Part shown: one piece after another, positions 28,890-37,610 of the stretch
Numbering within the stretch: the first letter of the stretch is position 1
How the letters are laid out: each line of letters starts with the position of its first letter
Assembly (NCBI RefSeq): GCF_006491645.1
Contig: NZ_VDCZ01000011.1
Coordinates: 1-64,000 of the forward strand
Reading direction: 5' to 3'
Source of the DNA: Flavobacterium profundi
Lineage (GTDB): Bacteria > Bacteroidota > Bacteroidia > Flavobacteriales > Flavobacteriaceae
Length of the DNA stretch: 64,000 nt
The notes under the pieces: generated by a model
Database searches by the model: none
Told to the model about the DNA's origin: nothing
What the model saw: only the letters and a program-made list of their open reading frames with translations
Made by a program: the position numbers and the translations under genes

Positions 28890-30173
28890 ATGAAAAGACT
28901 TTTCTTATGTTGTTTTTGTTTAGGTTTGAGTTATCTTCAAGCGCAAAACAATCTGTTTTTTAATCCTGAAGAGGAAGCAGTAAAAGATACGGTACATACT
29001 CCTTCTGGAAACCTTCCTGTTATTTTTTTTGATTTTAATCCGAACGAAAGAATCACATTCGATAAAAAAATTACTTTTTCATTTAATTCCAATTCCGGAA
29101 CCTCTTACACAACCTCTTTTTTAGTCAATACAAATAAAGGCTATATGGGCATGAACAAAGAAATGATGGAAGCTATGATTGGTATTGAATTTCCACATAA
29201 TGAAAATGTAAAAGTTTATTATAGATTAACCCATACCAATGGAAAGACCTATTATTATATTGAGTTGAATGGTATAAAACAAGTGGTAAATCGATTACCA
29301 ATGAATGAAATTGCTGTAGATCAAACCAATATGTCTGTAGCAAAATTTAATCGGAACTTCTCTCCTACTGGAAACAACTTAAATGTAAGCAGTCAGAATT
29401 ATAATTCGCAAGAATATCACAATGTTTCTAATGCAACTGGTCATGAAAATTTTGTGTATTTGTCCAACCAAAATGAAACACAACTCAACCCTAATTCCAA
29501 TCCTAAAACAGCAGGTTTTTTAGGTCTAGGTTATATTTATAATGATAACAAAACTCAATTGGTTACACGCATTGAAAATGAAGAAGGTTCGGCTGAAATA
29601 GAAAACATTGAAAATGTTTCCATTCGTTTTGACGGAAGTAATTATCGTAAAAGAGAAAATATCGTAGCAGAGGACCACGAGCGAGTTACTAATGTAAAGG
29701 AAGACTATTTAACGAAAAAACAAGAAAATATCAATCGAGCTACTAATTCAGAACGAACGATTGCGAATAAAGAGCAAGAAATTTTAAATACAGAATCGGA
29801 AATGGAATCCAAACGTAAAAGAGCCATGAATAAATACATTGAAGATGGTGCCCCTGCGGAACAAAATAGTCGCTATGCTTTGGAAGGTTTTGATCCAAAA
29901 GATGACATTGAAGTTAAAAAATTAGAATGCGAAAAAAGGATACTAATTATTGAAAAAAAATTAGATCGAATGACGAATAGAAATCCAGATTATACAAAAC
30001 TTCAAGAAGAAAAAGCCTGTTTGGAAATCAAAATAATAGACTATAAAAACGCACAAGAAGAAATGGACCAAATTCAAGAACGCAATACGAATGATTCTCA
30101 TAAAGCCAATGTAGAAAAAATGAACTACTATATTTCAAATGTTATTCCAAATATTGTAGCCAAACGCTGTTAA
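28890..30173 (+). CDS. Secreted protein with C-terminal coiled coil, unknown
   Basis: I do not recognise this 427-residue protein. A signal peptide (CCFCLGLSYLQAQ) leads to a beta-rich N-terminal half (about 20-240) with ITFSFNSNSGTSYTTSFLVN and KVYYRLTHTNGKTYYYIELN. The second half is highly charged and helical, with TKKQENINRATNSERTIANK and EILNTESEMESKRKRAMN, likely a coiled coil. It ends target cluster 1 and in position parallels the OmpA proteins of clusters 2 and 3, which also carry a charged helical segment. It could be a periplasmic spacer or adaptor. Confidence 0.7.
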   Translation: MKRLFLCCFCLGLSYLQAQNNLFFNPEEEAVKDTVHTPSGNLPVIFFDFNPNERITFDKKITFSFNSNSGTSYTTSFLVNTNKGYMGMNKEMMEAMIGIEFPHNENVKVYYRLTHTNGKTYYYIELNGIKQVVNRLPMNEIAVDQTNMSVAKFNRNFSPTGNNLNVSSQNYNSQEYHNVSNATGHENFVYLSNQNETQLNPNSNPKTAGFLGLGYIYNDNKTQLVTRIENEEGSAEIENIENVSIRFDGSNYRKRENIVAEDHERVTNVKEDYLTKKQENINRATNSERTIANKEQEILNTESEMESKRKRAMNKYIEDGAPAEQNSRYALEGFDPKDDIEVKKLECEKRILIIEKKLDRMTNRNPDYTKLQEEKACLEIKIIDYKNAQEEMDQIQERNTNDSHKANVEKMNYYISNVIPNIVAKRC

Positions 30174-30228
30174 ACAATCTAAAATGGGTATTATTTATGA
30201 AACACTGGTTGTCAGTAGATTAAAATAT

Positions 30229-30283
30229 GTAACTTTAACTTGTTACAAGAATCCATACATCAATTTTATTTTTTGTATACTTG
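30229..30283 (+). promoter_or_regulatory. Putative autoregulatory operator and promoter of hybrid regulator 2
   Basis: GTAAC (30229-30233) and GTTAC (30242-30246) form an inverted pair with an 8-base spacer. TATACTTG (30276-30283), one change from the -7 consensus, begins 34 bases after the GTTAC and 27 bases before the chosen start codon. Confidence 0.55.
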
Positions 30284-30302
30284 TCATTCACAAACAATCA
30301 GC

Positions 30303-33083
30303 ATGAAATACATTTCTCTTATTTTATTCAGTATATTCGTTTCTTACCCTTCGTTTTCGCAACATAAGAGCGTTTCTGATTCCATATCCATTTATATAAA
30401 AAAAGCCGATTCAACATTCAATACTCTAAATTATAATGCTTCGTTAACCTATGCTCAAAAAGCATTGGAATTGGCTGAAAATAAAACAGCTGTTTATTCA
30501 ATCAATGAAACAAAAATAAAAGTCGCAAATGCCTATCTAAAATTAAGATTGTTTGATTATGCTTTAAAGTCCATTGAAGCCATAACTTTAAAAAACAAAC
30601 CTACTCAAAAAGAAGTAGTTCAGTATGCAGCGGTTTTAAATGCAAGAGGGAACATTCACTATTCTAAATATGAAGATGATTTAGCCATTACAAATTACCT
30701 AAAAGCCGATTCTGTTAGCGAAGCACATCAATATAGCAATGATTCACAAATTAAAGCTTTGCAAAACATCGGTTTAATGTTTCTTAGAGGTTATGAAAGT
30801 CCAACTAAAACTACTTACGGAAGAGCAAAAGACTATTTTAAAAAAGCGTATGATAAAGCTAAAGAAAGTAATTCCTTAACCGAAATGCATTTTTCAGGTT
30901 TGTATTATGGTTCAACTTTTGTGGAAACTGAAAATCCAGAACCTGAAATAGCACTCACGTATTACAACAACGCTAAAAAATATTTTGAAGCAAATAACCT
31001 GATTAAAGAATTAAATGATACCTATTGGGCTTTTGCTTCTTTATACCGTAGATTAGGTCAGAATGATAAAGCAGAAACCTATTATTTAGAAAATATTGAA
31101 AAAAATAAAATTCATGCCAATACCATAAATTTAGGAAAAGCGTATTGGGCTTACGCCAGTTTTTTAAATGCAATTGAAAGCCAAGATAAAGCAATAACCG
31201 CTTATCAAAATGCAATCTCAACTCTAAAGCAAGAAAAAAATACCGATTTAGGAGTGCTCTCTGATTGTTTACACCAACTCTCCAATTTATACCATCAGAA
31301 AGGTAAAAATGAAGCTGCTTATGAAAAAATAAAGGAATATATTGTCTATAAAGATAGTGTAGATATTAAAAAAAATAGTATCAATTTTAATCAACTAGAA
31401 GCCAAATATCAAACCGAAAAAAAAGAACAAGAAATTGCTTTGCTCACTTCTAAACATCAAGTAGCAGAAAAGCAAAAATACATTTATATCATTATTTCTT
31501 TATTACTATTAGCAACTGGACTCTTTTTGTTTTTTGGTTACAAAAATAAAATTAGAACAGCTCAAAAACTAGAAGAATTAAACACCTTAAAATCTCGTTT
31601 CTTTGCTAATATTTCGCACGAATTCAGAACACCTCTTACCCTTATTAAAAGTCCGGTGCAACAACTTCAAAAAGACGCAACAACCGAACAAGAAAAACAA
31701 CTCGAATTAATTGACCGGAATGCGAATAGAATGCTGGAATTAGTAGATCAATTATTAGAACTTTCCAAAATAGACAGTGGCCAATTACAACTGATAGTAA
31801 AAGAAGGAAATCTAACTAATTTTCTACATAGTATTGCTGAACCTTTTGAATATTTAGCGCAGGAATCGAATAAAAAACTGGAACTTGAGTTCGATATTCC
31901 TAACGAAAATTATCCTTTTGATAAAGACGTTTTAGAAAAAATTACTACCAATCTACTTCATAATGCCATCAAGTACAGTGATGAAGCATCAATCATAAAA
32001 GGAGAATTTTTAGTTGATAGCCAAATTCTTAAAGTAAGTATCAGCAATTCTAATGCAACACTCACAAAAACCGATTTACAAAAACTTTTCGAACGTTTTT
32101 ATCAAAAAAACCCCCATCAAACAGGTGCAGGTATTGGATTGGCTTTAGTAAAAGAACTCATTACTTTGTATGAAGGAACTATTCATACGAATTTAGAAAA
32201 TGATGTATTAACTATTGCTTTTGAAATTCCATTACAAACACATCTTAAAAATGCTGTTATTGGTCATACCAATGATAATGAACTTGTAAGTGCTGCAGTA
32301 ACATCGCAAGAACCAAATGAAGTAAATGACGAACTACCTATTCTATTAATCGCAGATGATAATGCTTCTATACGAAGTGTTCTTAAAGATATTTTCAAAG
32401 AAGAATTTAAAATTTATGAAGCTGAAAATGGTGAAGAGGCTTTAAAAATAGCAGAAAAAGAAATTCCAGATTGTATTATTTCTGATATTATGATGCCAAA
32501 AATTGACGGTTTAGAATTTACCAAGCAAATTAAAACAAATGAATTAACTTCTTTTATTCCTGTCATTTTACTAACGGCAAAAACGACTCCTGAGACGAAA
32601 TTAGACGCTATAAAAAATCAAGCAGATGGTTTTTTAACCAAGCCGTTTCAACATGATTTATTAAAAGAATTGGTATATCAACAAATTAATGAAAGAAAAA
32701 AATTACAAAAAAGATATAGTCAGGAACTGATTTTAAAACCAACCGAAATTGTTATCGATTCTGTAGATGAAAAATTTATTACTCGAATAGAAGCAGTTAT
32801 TCATGCTGAAATTACCAATCAAGATTTCAATACGGAAGCTTTTGCTGAAAAAATGCATGTGAGTCGCATGCAATTGCATCGAAAATTAAAATCATTATTT
32901 GGTGTGACCACTACAGAATTTATTCGAAATGAACGTTTAAAAATAGCAGTTGAATTATTAAAAAATGAAAAACTTTCCATTTCTGAAATTGCCTATTCTG
33001 TAGGTTTTAACGATGTCTATTATTTCTCCAAATGCTTTAAAGATTTGTATCAAAAAGCACCTTCTGAATATTATAAAAAATAA
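30303..33083 (+). CDS. TPR-type hybrid two-component regulator 2 (kinase-receiver-AraC)
   Basis: The start is placed at MKYISLILFSIFVSYPSF, which gives a proper signal peptide; the frame is open 63 bases further upstream, but that would overlap the promoter. Order of parts: periplasmic TPR-like sensor (about 25-380), transmembrane helix (about 390-412), kinase with ISHEFRTPLTLIKSPVQQ (His near 438), N box TNLLHNAIKYSD and GAGIGLALVKELIT, receiver with IISDIMMPKIDG (Asp near 728), AraC HTH with SRMQLHRKLKSLFGVTTTEF. The recognition region is almost identical to regulator 1, consistent with the shared GTTAC operators. Presumed target cluster: 33225-37429. Confidence 0.93.
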   Translation: MKYISLILFSIFVSYPSFSQHKSVSDSISIYIKKADSTFNTLNYNASLTYAQKALELAENKTAVYSINETKIKVANAYLKLRLFDYALKSIEAITLKNKPTQKEVVQYAAVLNARGNIHYSKYEDDLAITNYLKADSVSEAHQYSNDSQIKALQNIGLMFLRGYESPTKTTYGRAKDYFKKAYDKAKESNSLTEMHFSGLYYGSTFVETENPEPEIALTYYNNAKKYFEANNLIKELNDTYWAFASLYRRLGQNDKAETYYLENIEKNKIHANTINLGKAYWAYASFLNAIESQDKAITAYQNAISTLKQEKNTDLGVLSDCLHQLSNLYHQKGKNEAAYEKIKEYIVYKDSVDIKKNSINFNQLEAKYQTEKKEQEIALLTSKHQVAEKQKYIYIIISLLLLATGLFLFFGYKNKIRTAQKLEELNTLKSRFFANISHEFRTPLTLIKSPVQQLQKDATTEQEKQLELIDRNANRMLELVDQLLELSKIDSGQLQLIVKEGNLTNFLHSIAEPFEYLAQESNKKLELEFDIPNENYPFDKDVLEKITTNLLHNAIKYSDEASIIKGEFLVDSQILKVSISNSNATLTKTDLQKLFERFYQKNPHQTGAGIGLALVKELITLYEGTIHTNLENDVLTIAFEIPLQTHLKNAVIGHTNDNELVSAAVTSQEPNEVNDELPILLIADDNASIRSVLKDIFKEEFKIYEAENGEEALKIAEKEIPDCIISDIMMPKIDGLEFTKQIKTNELTSFIPVILLTAKTTPETKLDAIKNQADGFLTKPFQHDLLKELVYQQINERKKLQKRYSQELILKPTEIVIDSVDEKFITRIEAVIHAEITNQDFNTEAFAEKMHVSRMQLHRKLKSLFGVTTTEFIRNERLKIAVELLKNEKLSISEIAYSVGFNDVYYFSKCFKDLYQKAPSEYYKK

Positions 33084-33113
33084 ATAAAAATTTCCTTTTA
33101 AAACCTCGTAAAG

Positions 33114-33135
33114 CCTCATTTTAGAGGATTTTTTT
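33114..33135 (+). terminator. Intrinsic terminator after hybrid regulator 2
   Basis: CCTC (33114-33117) and GAGG (33124-33127) form a short stem followed by a T-run (33129-33135). The stem is weak but well placed, directly upstream of the next operator. Confidence 0.5.
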
Positions 33136-33139
33136 GTTT

Positions 33140-33204
33140 GTTACAATGTTACAAAAGCCTGTTACATTATCACAAAACATCTTTTGGATTAGGCTGTACT
33201 TTTG
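33140..33204 (+). promoter_or_regulatory. Operator and promoter of target cluster 2
   Basis: GTTAC at 33140 and 33161 are exactly 21 bp apart, within longer similar blocks TGTTACAATGTTACAAAA and TGTTACATTATCACAAAA; an extra GTTAC sits at 33148. A perfect -7 box, TACTTTTG (33197-33204), begins 36 bases after the second GTTAC, as in cluster 1. Confidence 0.75.
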
Positions 33205-33224
33205 GAAAACAAACTGAGACAAAA

Positions 33225-33383
33225 ATGGCTGATAAAAAGAAATACAATTACGAAGGTAAGTTACAAAAGATACCTTCTCAAAAAATTCTAATTAACATTA
33301 ACCATCTCGAAAAAGGAGAATACGAACTAAATATTATTCACAAAAATAAAGTCTTAAAAAAAACAAATTTCAAAAAAAAATGA
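33225..33383 (+). CDS. Tiny basic protein 2 (52 aa), T9SS-CTD-like
   Basis: The start is the ATG of ADKKKYNYEGKLQKIPSQK, because the -7 box at 33197-33204 leaves the longer upstream frame outside the transcript and the relatives at 27407 and 43511 begin at the same place. The core ILININHLEKGEYELNIIHK matches the other two almost exactly. No signal peptide is present. It ends in a Lys-rich tail and its stop overlaps an ATG of the following lipoprotein gene, so the two may be translationally coupled. Function unknown. Confidence 0.85.
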   Translation: MADKKKYNYEGKLQKIPSQKILININHLEKGEYELNIIHKNKVLKKTNFKKK

Positions 33384-33385
33384 TC

Positions 33386-34138
33386 ATGAAAACAATCCAA
33401 ACATTTTTCCTAGTAAGCTGCTTTTTAGTGTTATTATCCTGTAACAATGACGATGATGCCACACCTCAAGATGCTTTTCCAACCCAATTAACACTCACAG
33501 ACTATACCAATGCAGTTAATAATAAAACGGTGACTCTAACTTACAATAATGATAACACTATTGCTAGTATTACTATTCTAGATAATCAAGGGCTAAAAAC
33601 CAAACAATATGCGTATAGCAATGGGAAAATAACCAGTGTAGCCAATTCTGGCTTTCTTTCTGGACCAGATGTTCGTACGTTTGTATATAATGCTTCTGGA
33701 AAATTGTCTTCTATTATTGATGATGTGAGTGGAACAACCGAAACTTTCCCGATTACTTACAATTCTTCTACAAATACGTATACACTTACTGATGGTGGCG
33801 ATACCAATACCGTAGTTTTAGATGCTAGTGACAACCCAACCACTTACTCCAACACTTTTGTTGCATCTGATTTAATCTTAACATTAGATAGCAATAACTC
33901 AGGCGTTTTTAAAAATGTTTCACCTCAAATTGCGCTTCAATTCGATTTAGGTTTGTATACAGGTCATCTCTTCTATTTTTTCAGTCAAAAGCAAATCAAT
34001 CATTTCCAATATGGGGTTCAAGATTTTGACTTTGTTCATACAAGAGACTCTGAAAACAATATTACAACTGTAGTGTATAACTTTAGCGGCGGTGGAAGTC
34101 AATTAGATATTACCTACGAAAAAAGAAATAGATTCTAA
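33386..34138 (+). CDS. Lipoprotein with YD-repeat-like beta domain
   Basis: A lipoprotein signal (SCFLVLLSC) and an NNDDDATP tether precede a repetitive beta domain with VTLTYNNDNTIASITILDNQ, KQYAYSNGKITSVANSGFL and FVYNASGKLSSIIDDVSG. These strands resemble the YD/RHS-like or DUF4595-type surface proteins of this phylum. The start could also be 33380 (MIMKTIQ), which overlaps the preceding stop codon as ATGA. It resembles the proteins at 34150 and 43677 in plan, so each cassette carries at least one of this kind except cluster 1. Confidence 0.75.
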   Translation: MKTIQTFFLVSCFLVLLSCNNDDDATPQDAFPTQLTLTDYTNAVNNKTVTLTYNNDNTIASITILDNQGLKTKQYAYSNGKITSVANSGFLSGPDVRTFVYNASGKLSSIIDDVSGTTETFPITYNSSTNTYTLTDGGDTNTVVLDASDNPTTYSNTFVASDLILTLDSNNSGVFKNVSPQIALQFDLGLYTGHLFYFFSQKQINHFQYGVQDFDFVHTRDSENNITTVVYNFSGGGSQLDITYEKRNRF

Positions 34139-34149
34139 ATAAATGAGTT

Positions 34150-34926
34150 ATGAAAAAGTATATCTATAAATCCCTTTTCTTTGTTTTAACGCTTGTATTA
34201 ATGAGCTGTAATAATGACGATGATAGCCAATCAATTTGGTTACCTGTAAACATGGAAATCATTTATCCTGCTTCAGCAGCCTCTTACCAAACGTTAGCTA
34301 TCAGTTATACCAATGAATTTTTAATTCAAAATGTAACCCGTAATCTTTCTGGAGGCACTAAAATAAGTTACGATTGTTCTTATAATGAACTTCAATTACT
34401 TTCCAATTTGAAAATTAAAGATTTGCCTTCTGGAGAAGAGACCGATTATCAAATTTCATATACTAATGGAATTGTAACTAAAATTACAGTTAATCAATCT
34501 GGTTCAAGTACAGAATATAATATTGATCATGATAGTAATACAAATCTTTATCGATACAACTTTCCTTACACTTGGAAATTCAATTCGGCAAATAATTTAG
34601 AATATTATTATTTTTCAAGCGATGAAACCCTAGAAGTTACTTATGATACAGAAAATGGGTTCAATCATTTTATGAAACCGCAACCTGTTCTCGCCATTTT
34701 GGATACCTATTTTAGAGATAACTTTTTTCAAGATTTGTACTTTCTAAGCACCCAAAATGTAAAAGAAACGCGATATGAAGACTTGATATCATCAGATGTT
34801 ATTGAATCACATTTCACACATACTTTGGATACCCAAAATCATATTTCTAAGACGGAAATTAGAATAAATTCAGACACCAACCCTTTCATGATAAAGAACA
34901 TAACGTATCAGGAAAAGAAATTTTAA
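34150..34926 (+). CDS. Lipoprotein paralogous in plan to the preceding gene
   Basis: A lipoprotein signal (VLTLVLMSC) with NNDDDSQS is followed by a beta-strand domain of the same type as its neighbour: LAISYTNEFLIQNVTRNLSG, YQISYTNGIVTKITVNQSG, and an ending HISKTEIRINSDTNPFMIKN. It is 258 residues long. The position, 11 bases downstream, and the shared layout suggest an old tandem duplication. No enzymatic motif is visible. Confidence 0.7.
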   Translation: MKKYIYKSLFFVLTLVLMSCNNDDDSQSIWLPVNMEIIYPASAASYQTLAISYTNEFLIQNVTRNLSGGTKISYDCSYNELQLLSNLKIKDLPSGEETDYQISYTNGIVTKITVNQSGSSTEYNIDHDSNTNLYRYNFPYTWKFNSANNLEYYYFSSDETLEVTYDTENGFNHFMKPQPVLAILDTYFRDNFFQDLYFLSTQNVKETRYEDLISSDVIESHFTHTLDTQNHISKTEIRINSDTNPFMIKNITYQEKKF

Positions 34927-35048
34927 TTAAGTAGAAAAATAAATCGCTTGTATGATACATAAAGAAAAATAGCTTCATTAGTTCAAACAAAATAATGACT
35001 TTCAACCCATTAACTAAAAAAAATATAAAATCTTAAAAATCTAAAATT

Positions 35049-36311
35049 ATGAAAATTAAAAATTGTAGTATCGCATTGCTGCTTCTTTTAGGTACCCAAA
35101 TTTGTAATGCACAATTAATTGATAAATTAAAGAAAAAAGCCGAAAGAGCAGCGGAAAGAACTGTTGAACGAAGAGTAGAAAGAGAAACGGAAAAAAAGAC
35201 AGATCAAGCCATGGATAGTGTTTTCGGATCGGATAAAAAAAAGACTAAAAAAGAAAAAAAATCTAGTAAAGAAAGCTCTGGTTCTTCATCTTCTTCAACT
35301 AAAAAAGGGCAAGATATCGTTACAGGAAGTAGTTTTTTCCCAAATGGAGATATCCTATTTTCTGATGATTTTAACCAAGATAATTTTGGGGATTTCCCAG
35401 CGAATTGGGACACAAATTCTGGTGGGGAAGTTATAAAAGTGGGACAAAACAAAGCTTTCAAATTGAATCCAAACGGAACCTATTCAGCTAAAACAAACAA
35501 ACTCCCTGAAAATTATGCTTTAGAATTTGATTTGGTTACAGAAAATTTGGATTACAAAGGGCTATCTGGTTCTCAATTTGGTATTAACTTTTCCAGTGAA
35601 CAAACTTTAAACAGGCCTAAAAATGGTGGTAAATTTAGCTTCTCCTTGTGGAAAGGATCAACTGTTTGTAATCAAATAAATGTGCAAAATTGGGGAAAAA
35701 CAAATGCCAAAATTGACAATAACATTCCCTTCAAAATGCAAGAAAAATTTAATACTACCACACATTTTACTGTAGTTGTAAATGGGAATCGTTTGCGTGT
35801 TTTTATTGATAATGAAAAAGCAATTGATTTACCTTCTTTCTTAAGTAATAATTTTGGTAACTATATTCAATTTTATTTAAAAGGAACCGATCCAAAAGAA
35901 AACCATATAGCTGCCATTGCAAATGTAAAAATAACAGAAGAAGGAGAAGACTTGCGTTCCTTAATTCTAAAAGGAGGTTTCTCGACTACAAAAATTTTAT
36001 TTGATTCAGGTTCTGATAAAATCAAAAAAGAATCATATGAATTTTTAGATAAAATGGCAAAAGTATTGCAAGATGACAAAACCCTTCGTTTGAACATTAT
36101 TGGTCACACCGATAGCGATGGAGATTCGGTAAAAAATATGACATTATCTAAATCAAGAGCAGCTGCTGTAATGAACTATTTTATTGATAATAAAGGATTA
36201 GACAAAGCTCGCTTTATGTTTCAAGGAAGAGGTGAAAACGAACCCGTTGCCGAAAATAATTCTGCAGCAGGAAAAGCTAAAAACAGACGTGTAGAATTTC
36301 AAAAAATATAA
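35049..36311 (+). CDS. OmpA-family protein with charged coil and jelly-roll-like domain (cluster 2)
   Basis: A signal peptide (ALLLLLGTQICNAQ) is followed by a highly charged helix, KKKAERAAERTVERRVERE. A Ser/Lys linker leads to a beta-sandwich, lectin- or glucanase-like domain with FSDDFNQDNFGDFPANWDTN and LRVFIDNEKAIDLPSFLSNN. A C-terminal OmpA domain (about 305-420) shows KILFDSGSDKIKKESYEFLD, IIGHTDSDGD and KNRRVEFQKI, which bind peptidoglycan. The protein could anchor to the cell wall while presenting a ligand-binding domain. Its close paralogue is at 42215. It follows a 122-base gap with no GTTAC site. Confidence 0.88.
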   Translation: MKIKNCSIALLLLLGTQICNAQLIDKLKKKAERAAERTVERRVERETEKKTDQAMDSVFGSDKKKTKKEKKSSKESSGSSSSSTKKGQDIVTGSSFFPNGDILFSDDFNQDNFGDFPANWDTNSGGEVIKVGQNKAFKLNPNGTYSAKTNKLPENYALEFDLVTENLDYKGLSGSQFGINFSSEQTLNRPKNGGKFSFSLWKGSTVCNQINVQNWGKTNAKIDNNIPFKMQEKFNTTTHFTVVVNGNRLRVFIDNEKAIDLPSFLSNNFGNYIQFYLKGTDPKENHIAAIANVKITEEGEDLRSLILKGGFSTTKILFDSGSDKIKKESYEFLDKMAKVLQDDKTLRLNIIGHTDSDGDSVKNMTLSKSRAAAVMNYFIDNKGLDKARFMFQGRGENEPVAENNSAAGKAKNRRVEFQKI

Positions 36312-36319
36312 TATTTGAA

Positions 36320-37429
36320 ATGAAATTAGCAGTCAAAATTATACTCGGTTTAGTTGCAACAACTGCATTAGGAATGGTTACAGGTGCCATTCCAAATCCT
36401 TTTGAAATACCTACAGATGTTCCCCTTCATTTACAACATGAAATGAAAGTGGTATGGAATTATGACGGCAAACAGCAATCTGTACCCACTATTGAACAAG
36501 GTACTCCTTTTGATGATTCTAAATATTTTGATTTAAAGGCAAAAATTGCCATTAATCCTATTGAACCTCACGGTATCTTTAAGTTTGATTTTGAAATAGA
36601 ACAATATATTTCCATTAATAATCAATCAGGAAATTTCACATATAAGGTAAACAGTAATGATAACTCTATGTACATTCATGGAACAGATATTGAAAACAAT
36701 GACTTGTTCCAAGCTTTAAAAAACAATCCGTATGTGCAGCAGTATAAAATTAATTTTATCATTCGTAATGCTCAAAATGATTGGTACGCTTTTGTAGAAC
36801 ATCAAGAAAAAGGAAAAATATGTATTAAAATGCCTTCTGGTTTTACCTTTTCAAATGTATTTACTGACACCTATAGTAAAAGTTTGGAAGTTTTAAATAG
36901 TGCCAAAGCGAATGCAAACACCGTTACCAATACTAGTCCGCTCGAACCTTACAGCGGTACATTTACAGATGATGATGGTTCTCTAAAAAGTATTACTTTT
37001 TGGTTTGCCAAAGAGGAAGCTCAAATTCCAACAGGTATTCCTCTGATGGGATTTGGAGTAGGTATTTTTAAAAATGTATTTGAAAAAAAACAAAAATTTT
37101 TAGCGGTAACCGAGGCTGAAGATGGCGTTTCTAAATTATTACATTTAGAACAAATTGAAGAATGGGGCATTAATACAGATGGTTATAAAATACTATCTTT
37201 TGATTTTCATTTACCATCTGGTAAAGCTAAAACAGAGAATATTGTCAATTGGCTTAAAACGAAGCAAGATGAAATCGCCCAATTAAGAGCAGCAAGAAAG
37301 AACTGTCCCTCTCATCAAGCTGGAAGCAATTGTAGAAAAAATTATGAAAAGAGAATTAAGGAAGTACAAGATGAAATTGCTTCGAGAGCACAAGAATTAG
37401 CAACTCAAATGATGCCTCCCATGAAGTAA
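36320..37429 (+). CDS. Exported protein of unknown function
   Basis: I do not recognise this 369-residue protein. The N-terminus (LAVKIILGLVATTALGMVTG) is a signal or anchor helix followed by PFEIPTDVPLHLQHEMKVVW. The body is beta-rich (GIFKFDFEIEQYISINNQSG, YSGTFTDDDGSLKSITFWFA), then a helical C-terminus carries two Cys in ARKNCPSHQAGSNCRKNYEK. It starts eight bases after the OmpA gene and is the last gene of cluster 2, so the two products may work together. Confidence 0.65.
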   Translation: MKLAVKIILGLVATTALGMVTGAIPNPFEIPTDVPLHLQHEMKVVWNYDGKQQSVPTIEQGTPFDDSKYFDLKAKIAINPIEPHGIFKFDFEIEQYISINNQSGNFTYKVNSNDNSMYIHGTDIENNDLFQALKNNPYVQQYKINFIIRNAQNDWYAFVEHQEKGKICIKMPSGFTFSNVFTDTYSKSLEVLNSAKANANTVTNTSPLEPYSGTFTDDDGSLKSITFWFAKEEAQIPTGIPLMGFGVGIFKNVFEKKQKFLAVTEAEDGVSKLLHLEQIEEWGINTDGYKILSFDFHLPSGKAKTENIVNWLKTKQDEIAQLRAARKNCPSHQAGSNCRKNYEKRIKEVQDEIASRAQELATQMMPPMK

Positions 37430-37450
37430 GTTTCTTTTCTATAGTTATAT

Positions 37451-37506
37451 AAAAGTACAAAAACAAGCCTAAAATAAAGGATACTGTTGTTGTACTTTTA
37501 TTTTTT
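37451..37506 (+). terminator. Terminator-like long stem after cluster 2
   Basis: AAAAGTACAA (37451-37460) pairs perfectly with TTGTACTTTT (37490-37499), followed by a T-run at 37501-37506. The 29-base loop is long for a terminator, but the location between cluster 2 and regulator 3 fits. Confidence 0.55.
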
Positions 37507-37525
37507 ATAGTCATTTAAAAAACAT

Positions 37526-37581
37526 GTAACACACTATGTTACAATACTTTTATAAAAAAAAGTTTTTTCTTATTATAATTG
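37526..37581 (+). promoter_or_regulatory. Putative autoregulatory operator and promoter of hybrid regulator 3
   Basis: GTAAC (37526-37530) and GTTAC (37538-37542) form an inverted pair with a 7-base spacer. TATAATTG (37574-37581), the same octamer as before regulator 1, begins exactly 36 bases after the GTTAC. Confidence 0.6.
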
Positions 37582-37610
37582 TCTAAATTTACATATCAAG
37601 TAAACAAACT

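Noticed and set aside
33138..33224. N-terminal extension of tiny protein 2
   Set aside because: The extension begins among the operator repeats and upstream of the -7 box at 33197, and the other two family members start at the equivalent of 33225.
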